Shown: positions 1-5,175 of the stretch, piece by piece | Numbering within the stretch: the stretch's first letter is position 1 | Layout of the letters: every line of letters begins with the position of its first letter | From: a bacterium | GTDB taxonomy: Bacteria > CSSED10-310 > JAJRTK01 | Reading direction: 5' to 3' | NCBI GenBank assembly: GCA_024278345.1 | Contig: JAJRTK010000134.1 | Location: forward strand, 1 to 5,207 | Length of the DNA: 5,207 bases | Made by a program: the position numbers and the translations under genes | Notes under the pieces: generated by a model | What the model saw: only the letters and a program-made list of their open reading frames with translations | Told to the model about the DNA's origin: nothing | Database searches by the model: none

Positions 1-191
1 GCGCGAACCCCCCGCCGAGGGTCGCGGTGGCAAAGGAGTGTCCAACTGTCCGGCTTTGTGTGGATGCCCGTACGACATGCTGTGAAAATCCGTTAGCCAC
101 CTGCGCCGGAGCGGGAAGAATTCCTGGCGCGGGCCTGGATGGCGCACCCGCTTTGGGGGCATTTGCACAAGGAAAGCTCATTTCACTTCGA
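1..191. other. Left-edge non-coding stretch, nothing recognised
   Basis: No convincing gene is seen on either strand. A GTG-started plus-strand frame from 27 to 266 is open, but it has no ribosome binding site, runs into the palindrome at 255-274 and looks like no protein family. One weak fold is visible: GCGCC at 103-107 can pair with GGCGC at 126-130 around a small GGAA-GAA-TTCC hairpin (114-124). The far end of a gene lying outside the window cannot be excluded. Confidence 0.5.
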
Positions 192-399
192 TGGGCCTCG
201 TCCATCGTTTCGGCCACAAAAAGACGACGCAGAGCGTCGTACATAAATGTGGGTCCAGGGAGCTAGCTCCCTGGCGTGGGTCTGGGAGCAGCGCTCCCAG
301 CGGAGGTTCGGAGGCGGAGCCTCCGCGGGGTTCCAGGGCCGGAGGCCCTGGCGCTGTGTCCGGATTTCGCAGCGTGGCCGAAACGATGGACGAGGCCCA
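192..399. repeat. 208-bp multi-hairpin element closed by a 26-bp perfect inverted repeat
   Basis: The left arm (192-217, beginning TGGGCCTCGT and ending TTCGGCCAC) is the exact reverse complement of the right arm (374-399). The 156 bp between them are filled with smaller hairpins: ACGACGC-AGA-GCGTCGT (224-240), ACAT-AA-ATGT (241-250), a 20-bp perfect palindrome (255-274), an 8-bp stem with AGC loop (282-300), a 7-bp stem with GGA loop (309-325), an 8-bp stem with GGA loop (333-351), and CGCTG/CAGCG around 13 nt (352-374, sharing one base with the outer arm). A closed multi-branch fold is therefore possible in either strand as RNA or single-stranded DNA. Near-duplicate flanks (CACTTCGATG at 184-193, CACTCGATG at 398-406) suggest a mobile MITE-like origin. 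In the minus-strand operon transcript it would lie about 125 nt beyond the last stop codon. No U-tract follows, so it is not a classical terminator. Its function is unknown. Confidence 0.85.
251..355 (+). repeat. Tandem array of four hairpin units
   Basis: Four adjacent units of 23-28 bp (251-277, 278-304, 305-327, 328-355) share a layout: a GG(G)TYC lead, a perfect 7-9 bp stem, a tiny loop, and a GCG-containing tail. Stems are CCAGGGAGC/GCTCCCTGG around TA, CTGGGAGC/GCTCCCAG around AGC, CGGAGGC/GCCTCCG around GGA, and CCAGGGCC/GGCCCTGG around GGA. Stem sequence changes between units while pairing is kept, so both arms changed together. Similar short GC-rich hairpins are dispersed in many GC-rich bacterial genomes, but I cannot assign these to a named repeat family. 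Confidence 0.8.
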
Positions 400-523
400 C
401 TCGATGTTCAAGTTTTTCGCCTTTGCTGCAGGTCCTTCGGGAGCCATCAAGCTGTAAGTGTCTGATTCTACACGATCCAGCCTTACAAACATGCCTGAAG
501 TGACGATCAATGAAGTCAATGAC
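400..523. other. Trailer between the minus-strand operon and the hairpin element
   Basis: This 124-bp spacer follows the TAA stop of the last operon gene on the minus strand. No hairpin followed by a T-run, and hence no intrinsic terminator, was found in it. The only internal structure noted is a short direct repeat of AATGA near 509-523. Confidence 0.4.
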
Positions 524-1753
524 TTACGAAAAACTAGAACATCGAGTTTCAAGGAGCTGCTTGGCATTCTTTCCCACCACCGGATCGGGGCTTTTTATGA
601 GTTCTTCCAGCACTTGGGAGTAGATCTCCGGGCGGTTGGACGCGGCTGCCTGCCAGCAAAGTTGGAGGATGGCTCTCCGTCGGACAGGAGCCGCCCGGTG
701 GGCCGTGAGCCGCAACAGCGGCTCGATTCGGTCGGCTTCCGGGAGGCAGGGCAGGCAGCGGAGAAGCTCCAGGTAGAGTGCATCAATTTCCGGTCCATGA
801 GAGAACGGGGCCTTGGCTCTTTTCCAAATCCAGGCGGCACCCCGAGCAAGCCGCCGGGAGATCCGGCTCCGGAACCCCCCGGCGCTCCCCGGCGGGGCAA
901 GGGCGTTTTCTCGCGGGTGAGGGCGAGGCTTCCGGGCGCTTGTCTCGAAGGACTCGGCGTCCCGGGCGGCGGATTGGCACCGATGGAGTGCCCGGGCCAC
1001 CCACGGCGGTCTTGGCAGCGTGGAGCAGATCTCGCCGGCCGTCGCCTGGATGAAGGGTGCGACGCTCCGGCGCTCTTCCTCCGGCCGGTTTGCCAGGAGC
1101 TGGAGGATCGCGGCCCGGACCATTGGAGAGCGCTCCAGGCGGAAGGCCTCCACCAGGGCGCGTGGTGGGCAGAGCGCCAGGCCCCTCGACGGCTCGCTCC
1201 CCGAGAGGGCCAGCCGGATCCGTTGGATCACCTGTTCGCCAGACGAGACTTTTTTTCGGGCTTCGCGCCACGCCTCGGCAAACGCCTCGCCCCGCCGGCG
1301 CAGGATCGATCCTTCTTCTTGACCCAATGCCGCGGTCAAATCGCCAGCGACCGGGAGATCGAGAGTAAAGCCCACGACCACAGCCGCCGCCAGAAAATCC
1401 CTGGGCAGTCCCACCTCAGCCTGAGCGGACTCGCCGGTGGCAATTCCTGATCCCGGTTCTCCTCCGTCGCCGGGTTGAGTCTCGTCCTTCCGCGACTCAC
1501 CAGCCTCGATGCCAACTCCATCTCCCAGGGGCCTCTTCCTTTGTCGAAACTTTTGGGCCAACGCTTGGAGATCGGCCTCGAGCCGCGCTTTCCACGGGCC
1601 GCGTTCCTCTTCGGGCAAGGTCCGGTGGAGCCCCAGGAGATAGCGGGTGTGCTCATGGACGAAGTCGTCTCCGGGACACCCGCAGCCCCGGCCGCTGGCC
1701 ACATAGTCGGACAGAAGCCGAAAGACCGACAGCTCTTTGGAAGGCACGGACAA
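524..1753 (-). CDS. Unrecognised helical protein with HEAT-like segments, second gene of the radical SAM operon
   Basis: This 409-residue protein is not one I recognise. Residues 1-72 look helical and contain a short cysteine motif, CGCP, at 24-27. Residues 75-112 form a Gly/Glu/Asp-rich linker. Residues 118-235 are mostly helical, with a HEAT-like stretch at about 204-235 (PMVRAAILQLL). Residues 270-300 are rich in Arg, Pro and Ser. Residues 335-403 look like two HEAT-type helical pairs (APVRRRAILQL, then DPVVGKNAKQLLE). There is no signal peptide or membrane span, so it is probably cytoplasmic. The start is TTG at 1753, two nt after the TGA of the radical SAM gene, pointing to translational coupling. 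An in-frame stop lies just upstream, leaving CTG (1759), TTG (1753) or GTG (1747) as possible starts. HEAT folds usually mediate protein contacts, so a scaffold or partner role for the upstream enzyme is the inference. A run of seven A residues in the coding strand falls at codons for Lys167-Lys168. Confidence 0.85.
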   Translation of the reverse strand: MSVPSKELSVFRLLSDYVASGRGCGCPGDDFVHEHTRYLLGLHRTLPEEERGPWKARLEADLQALAQKFRQRKRPLGDGVGIEAGESRKDETQPGDGGEPGSGIATGESAQAEVGLPRDFLAAAVVVGFTLDLPVAGDLTAALGQEEGSILRRRGEAFAEAWREARKKVSSGEQVIQRIRLALSGSEPSRGLALCPPRALVEAFRLERSPMVRAAILQLLANRPEEERRSVAPFIQATAGEICSTLPRPPWVARALHRCQSAARDAESFETSARKPRPHPRENALAPPGSAGGFRSRISRRLARGAAWIWKRAKAPFSHGPEIDALYLELLRCLPCLPEADRIEPLLRLTAHRAAPVRRRAILQLCWQAAASNRPEIYSQVLEELIKSPDPVVGKNAKQLLETRCSSFS

Positions 1754-1755
1754 AC

Positions 1756-3555
1756 TCAGCTCGCCCCAGGTTCAAGGACAAAGAGATCGACCCAGCTTGG
1801 TTCCGAACCGCGTTGGGAAAACCAGGTTTCGAACTCCTTGACCATATCGAATTCCAGCCGATAGGCCCCAGGCTTTATGGGCGCCGTAAGCCGCATTTTC
1901 ACAAGCTCTCGGTCGTCGGGCTGAAGCTCTTGCACGAGATCGGCGCGACCGAAATCCATGATGAACTCGCCGTTTTCCCGGTAGAGCTTGACCCCAGCCC
2001 GGACGGGGTGGTCCCCCGTGATTGGCCAAGAGTGATTATCGTAGCAACGGAGTTCGAGTTGCGCCGAAAACTCCTGCCCGGGGCTCACTTGTTCCGGGAT
2101 CTCAAGGACCTTCACCAGCGGCGCCGGCCGCACTTCCAGAGGAATCCAGGCCGGCTCGGAGCCCTCCGCCTCGAACCACGCACCCTGTTCCCGGAGCATG
2201 TCCAGCTTCACCTGGTATCGCCCCACTTCCCGAGGCGCCCGAAGGAGCATCTTGATCTCCACGGATTCGCCAGGCGCCACGTTGCGGGATAGCGCCGCCC
2301 GACCTAACTCCTTGAGGAATTGTTTCTCCTTGCCATAGATTTTAGCCCCCACCAGGAGGGTTCCATCCGATGCCTGCCAGGATCGGCCTTCCACTAGATT
2401 TGTCACCCGGAGCAAGATCTGGAATTGATGGCTCATCTTCACCGAAATCGGTGCCTTCAGAACCTCGATTTCCGGCTGTCTTCGGGCTGGCCGTTTCGAG
2501 GTCGGCGCCCACTTCTCGGGGTCCGCGGTGCCCGCGTAATAGGCGGGAGCTTCGATGAGCTCCACGCCAACTTCTCCAGCCAAGCGGTGGGCCGCGGGAA
2601 TTTGGTGCTCGTTGTGGCGAAACACAAGATACTGCCAATAGATCTTGGGCGTGGCACTCCCAAGCTCCTCTTTCACCGACACCAGCATCTGGAGCCGCTT
2701 CAGGAACTCCTGGAAGTCCCCGCGGCGGCGGTACTGGACGTAAACTTTCTGATCAGCCCCATCGGCGCAGGCAACCAGGATGTCCAGCCCCGACTCCACC
2801 AGGTTCCGCGCTTTCTTTTCGTCCAGGAGCAAGAGGTTGGTGGAGATCTTCGTCCGAATCCCGTAGTCCGCCGCCAGCCGGATCATCTGGCAAACCCGCC
2901 GGTTCGCCAGCGGCTCGCCGTACCGGTAGAGCTCCACCTCGAACAAGTAGTCTCCGATCTCGGAGAGGATCCTTTCAAACGTATCGAGGCTCATGACGCC
3001 TGTCGGGTGCGGCAGGGTCTCCGTTCCCACCTGGCAAATGGGGCAACGGAGGTTGCAGATGTTGGCCATGTCGATGGTCGCCTTGAGCGGGTAGGTGCAG
3101 ACCGAGCCCGTGAGCCGCCGGTGGCGAAGATTCGAACGAAGGAAGTTCAGATATTTTTTGATCCGCTTGCTCAGCGGCCTGTGCCGGCTTTTGGGCGACC
3201 GGAACAGAGCGTCGAAGACCGGTCGAAAATCCTCCAGCGGAAGAATCCTGTGGTTCTTCACCGGGCATGCGCGGCAAGGTCCGAAAACTTTTTGCTCGAT
3301 GATCGGCGGCTTGCCGGTCTGCTGGAAGGTTCGAAGGAATCGGCGCGAGGCCTGGTAGTTGGGCGAGTCCAGGACCGGCAGAACCCCGCCGCCGGATACG
3401 TTTCCCGCCGTGACATCACTGACGTTGGCACAGGAACAAGGCTCGACGTCGCCATTCCAACGGATGCTGATCCCGCGCCAAAGGTGGTGGCACGGAGAGT
3501 TGGGCGGATCGGCCTCGAGCCACGTGATCAGTTTTCGCAAGAGTCGTTTCAGCAT
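1756..3555 (-). CDS. Radical SAM protein with N-terminal SPASM-like region and two C-terminal Ig-like domains
   Basis: This 599-residue enzyme has the radical SAM cluster motif CNLRCPIC at Cys167/171/174 (CX3CX2C), which binds the [4Fe-4S] cluster that cleaves S-adenosylmethionine. RYGEP (211-215) and ISTN (237-240) fit later core strands. Residues 22-97 look like a SPASM-type auxiliary cluster region: Cys22-X12-Gly35-X4-Cys40, Cys42, a GN at 51-52, and Cys94-X2-Cys97. That region normally follows the core; here it precedes it, and no matching cysteine cluster is seen after the core. From about 370 to 595 there are two tandem beta-rich Ig-like domains, each ending in a WF...GSEPxW signature (460-470 and 578-588). 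The resemblance is to Ig-like domains attached to bacterial surface-polysaccharide proteins. No signal peptide is apparent, so it is cytoplasmic. The ATG start at 3555 has a GAGAGG ribosome site 6 nt upstream. It is the first gene of a two-gene operon. The class is secure; the substrate is unknown. Confidence 0.93.
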   Translation of the reverse strand: MLKRLLRKLITWLEADPPNSPCHHLWRGISIRWNGDVEPCSCANVSDVTAGNVSGGGVLPVLDSPNYQASRRFLRTFQQTGKPPIIEQKVFGPCRACPVKNHRILPLEDFRPVFDALFRSPKSRHRPLSKRIKKYLNFLRSNLRHRRLTGSVCTYPLKATIDMANICNLRCPICQVGTETLPHPTGVMSLDTFERILSEIGDYLFEVELYRYGEPLANRRVCQMIRLAADYGIRTKISTNLLLLDEKKARNLVESGLDILVACADGADQKVYVQYRRRGDFQEFLKRLQMLVSVKEELGSATPKIYWQYLVFRHNEHQIPAAHRLAGEVGVELIEAPAYYAGTADPEKWAPTSKRPARRQPEIEVLKAPISVKMSHQFQILLRVTNLVEGRSWQASDGTLLVGAKIYGKEKQFLKELGRAALSRNVAPGESVEIKMLLRAPREVGRYQVKLDMLREQGAWFEAEGSEPAWIPLEVRPAPLVKVLEIPEQVSPGQEFSAQLELRCYDNHSWPITGDHPVRAGVKLYRENGEFIMDFGRADLVQELQPDDRELVKMRLTAPIKPGAYRLEFDMVKEFETWFSQRGSEPSWVDLFVLEPGAS

Positions 3556-3556
3556 G

Positions 3557-3576
3557 TTATGCCTCTCAAAGCATAA
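3557..3576. promoter_or_regulatory. Inverted repeat TTATGC-N8-GCATAA at the radical SAM start region
   Basis: Two perfect 6-bp arms (3557-3562 and 3571-3576) separated by 8 nt span the interval between the proposed minus-strand -10 box and the ATG. The arms cover part of the -10 box and the ribosome site region. It could be a repressor operator. If transcription starts further upstream than proposed, it could instead be an RNA hairpin exposing or hiding the ribosome site. Chance is also possible with arms this short. Confidence 0.35.
3562..3567 (-). promoter_or_regulatory. Shine-Dalgarno site of the radical SAM gene
   Basis: On the minus strand GAGAGG lies 6 nt before the ATG at 3555, a normal spacing. 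It supports this start over internal alternatives. It sits within the spacer and right arm of the small inverted repeat at 3557-3576. Confidence 0.6.
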
Positions 3577-3603
3577 TATAGGTCAATACGCAACTTTTGG
3601 GAA
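3575..3603 (-). promoter_or_regulatory. Candidate sigma70-type promoter for the radical SAM operon
   Basis: On the minus strand a TATATT -10 box (3575-3580, five of six consensus matches) lies 17 nt downstream of TTCCCA (3598-3603, four of six matches to TTGACA). The predicted transcript would start near 3568, giving a leader of only about 13 nt. The AT-rich composition stands out against the GC-rich surroundings. It was judged by eye without a scoring matrix. Confidence 0.4.
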
Positions 3604-3726
3604 TGATCATTTGAAATGCTTTTCTTTCTTTTGGTTGAGTCCGCTCGCGTCGGCACGACCCACGCCTTTGGCTCGAGTTCCCCCGTCCGCCGCCACTCGC
3701 CTTTTTTCGGGCCCCATCCGTGCCAT

Positions 3727-3731
3727 GGAAG
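3727..3731 (+). promoter_or_regulatory. Ribosome binding site favouring the ATG start of the secreted protein
   Basis: GGAAG lies 6 nt before the ATG at 3738. No comparable site precedes the GTG at 3720, and only a weak one precedes the GTG at 3819. The long region before the signal core that results (about 35 residues) remains a reason for caution. Confidence 0.45.
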
Positions 3732-3737
3732 CCTAAG

Positions 3738-4556
3738 ATGATCAAGGAATTAGCAACCACGAGGATCACCGTGGCCAGAAAAAAACTACCAGAAAATTAT
3801 CTCTGTTTCAGAAACTTGGTGCTCCGGCTTCCCGCCAGGAGGGCTGCACTTCTTTTGTTCCTGGCATTGATGGTTCCGGAGTTTGCCCTCAGCCAGACAA
3901 GGGATCCTTTCGTCGGCTCGTTCCGTGGCAATGGACTCCAGCTTGAACTCCAGACCACCCTTTCCATGTCCGGCACGAAATACGCCGGTCGGTTGACCAT
4001 GAGCAATGTTGACTACTGGATCCATGGCTGGAGAAATGGTGCGACTGTGGAAGGCCAAGTGGCTACGAATCCGCCGACCCGGTTCCGAAGTTTTTTTCAG
4101 GGGCCAAACCTCTATCTTACCGTTGGAAGACAGGTTTACGTTCTCCAGCGCTTCAATCCGGCTGCCCAGAATGCGGCTCGGCGGGAAGCGGAGCGAATCC
4201 GGGCCGGCGGCCCTCTCCCGACGACTCAGGCCGCCACGAAGATACAGCTCACGCGGAGTTCCTGGTACCGGCAGCTCGGAGGTCCCACCCGCGGGTCGAG
4301 TCTCTACTTTGTTTTTGCGCCTGGCGGCGCGGTCCAAAGGATCACCACGGTCTCCATCTGGACGGGAACCTTCAGCAATTTGATGGTGACGCAACGTCTT
4401 GTGGGCAACTACCAGGTAGGTTCCGGCGTGGTTCTGGTACAACTCCAGCGAGACGCCAACACAGGCCGGTGGGTTCGTGAGTCTTACCAACTGCGGTTTC
4501 GAGATGGCGCGACTCTGGTGGATCTCCGAAACGGCGACCTCTGGTTCTTGCGGTAA
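3738..4556 (+). CDS. Secreted two-domain beta-rich hypothetical protein
   Basis: The product is 272 residues from the ATG at 3738; numbering below uses that start. A hydrophobic signal segment (AALLLFLALMVPEFA, about 36-50) follows an Arg pair, with probable cleavage after ALS at about residue 52, so it is likely exported. Mature residues 55-140 show an alternating pattern of the form GSFRGNGLQLEL, YAGRLTM, EGQVA, LYLTVGRQVYVLQR, as in small beta-barrel or lipocalin-like repeats common in hypothetical secreted proteins. After a linker (141-172), residues 173-272 form a second beta-rich unit, from SSWYRQLGG to a closing DLWFLR. No catalytic motif is visible. The ATG has GGAAG 6 nt upstream. 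GTG at 3720 lacks such a site. GTG at 3819 would give a more usual signal peptide length (245 residues) but has a weak ribosome site. The gene is divergent from the radical SAM operon. Function is unknown. Confidence 0.85.
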   Translation: MIKELATTRITVARKKLPENYLCFRNLVLRLPARRAALLLFLALMVPEFALSQTRDPFVGSFRGNGLQLELQTTLSMSGTKYAGRLTMSNVDYWIHGWRNGATVEGQVATNPPTRFRSFFQGPNLYLTVGRQVYVLQRFNPAAQNAARREAERIRAGGPLPTTQAATKIQLTRSSWYRQLGGPTRGSSLYFVFAPGGAVQRITTVSIWTGTFSNLMVTQRLVGNYQVGSGVVLVQLQRDANTGRWVRESYQLRFRDGATLVDLRNGDLWFLR

Positions 4557-4855
4557 CGGGCGTGAAGTACCTGAACCGCGGACCATCGAGACCTTGGGCG
4601 GCCGTCTTGAGGGCACAGAAAGAGAAAAAAGCCATCGACGCTGATCATGCCCTTGAAGCATCCCACGCCCGGACTTTGGGTGTTGCTCCAGCCTAGGGCA
4701 GTGGATCGAAATCGGCGACAATGGCGAGTAGCGGGAGCGGCTGCGACCGATGGGAGCGGAACGTAAGGCAAAGAAAAGGATTCACTGTGATCGAAGCTCT
4801 CAGCGAAGAGCGGGATGGGATCTTGGGGCTGAGGGGTATCCACGCAAGGCGGGAC
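4557..4855. other. Non-coding spacer after the secreted protein gene
   Basis: No gene with a ribosome site or recognisable product was found. No intrinsic terminator is evident directly after the TAA at 4554-4556. The best pairing is AGGGCA (4610-4615) with TGCCCT (4648-4653) around a 32-nt loop, too loose to call. A run AGAAAAAA lies at 4623-4630. Confidence 0.4.
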
Positions 4856-5038
4856 ATTCCCGGGACTGTGGAATCGCAAGCGTCCGGGCAACGCCTCGCT
4901 ATCGCTCGGCGGGTCACGCTGCGCGTTACCCGAAGGTCGTCCGGGGACTCCGTCCCCGGTCCCCTGGCAGGGCTTCGCCCCGCACCCACCAGGGAGCGCG
5001 CTCATCTTCCCGTTGCAACGAAGGGCAACGGGATCCCA
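4856..5038. repeat. Right-hand hairpin-dense block
   Basis: At least six short hairpins follow one another: ATTCC/GGAAT (4856-4874); CGCC and GGCG arms with internal GC pairs and a four-base loop (4892-4911); CGGGTCACGC with GCGTTACCCG around TGC (4910-4932, one mismatch, two bases shared with the previous stem); CCGGGGAC-TCC-GTCCCCGG (4941-4959); CCCTGG/CCAGGG (4962-4994) enclosing GGGC-TTC-GCCC (4970-4980); and TCCCGTTGC with GCAACGGGA around 8 nt (5008-5033). A 10-bp palindrome, GAGCGCGCTC, lies at 4994-5003. TGGGATC at 4816-4822 could loosely close the block with GATCCCA at 5032-5038. Read on the minus strand, three of the loops are GCA, GGA and GAA flanked by C and G. It may be a set of dispersed repeats, a structured RNA or a single-strand DNA folding site. 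Confidence 0.75.
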
Positions 5039-5156
5039 GCCCACGTTTTTGTACGCTACGCGTTTTCCTTTTTTTTCGGGACCTATCAGATCCGGTTGAC
5101 AAGTCCACGCACGCAAGGAACCCACCGTTCAATTCCGTGAATCCCGTCCGGCCCGC
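5039..5156. other. T-rich spacer before the right-edge palindrome
   Basis: The stretch holds two T-runs, five T at 5046-5050 and eight T at 5069-5076. The first lies 12 nt after the hairpin at 5008-5033, which is too far for a typical intrinsic terminator. No gene is visible. Confidence 0.35.
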
Positions 5157-5175
5157 CACCGGCAAGATGCCGGTG
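5157..5175. repeat. PVC-type intergenic palindrome, 8-bp stem with AGA loop
   Basis: CACCGGCA (5157-5164) and TGCCGGTG (5168-5175) pair perfectly around AGA. On the minus strand this gives the reading GTGILPVAG, a string that recurs in spurious translations of intergenic DNA from planctomycetes and verrucomicrobia. It is followed by further palindromes, CCATGG (5179-5184) and GCGGCGCCGC (5184-5193). The lineage association is from memory and was not searched. Confidence 0.65.

Noticed and set aside
251-355. CRISPR array
   Set aside because: The repeated units are self-complementary and contiguous with no unique spacers of regular length, and no cas gene is present.
178-567. Minus-strand open frame across the left hairpin element and operon end
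   Set aside because: It spans both arms of the inverted repeat and overlaps the genuine stop of the 409-residue gene; its translation repeats WASSIVSAT-type strings created by the inverted repeat.
458-1450. Long plus-strand open frame (330 codons)
   Set aside because: It lies antisense to the 409-residue gene, has no ribosome site, and its Arg/Pro/Gly-rich product looks like a GC-rich shadow frame.
2425-3576. Long plus-strand open frame (383 codons)
   Set aside because: It is fully antisense to the radical SAM gene, whose conserved cysteine motifs make the minus strand the true coding strand.
3556-3737. RiPP precursor peptide next to the radical SAM gene
   Set aside because: No small ORF with a ribosome site and a leader/core-like layout was found on either strand; the minus-strand frame at 3566-3769 overlaps the start of the secreted protein gene.
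5008-5050. Intrinsic terminator from the hairpin at 5008-5033 plus five T at 5046-5050
   Set aside because: The gap of 12 nt between stem and T-run is too long, and the hairpin lies about 450 nt from the nearest gene end.
4484-5125. Minus-strand open frame (213 codons)
   Set aside because: It overlaps the end of the secreted protein gene and reads through the right hairpin block; its composition follows the hairpins rather than a protein.
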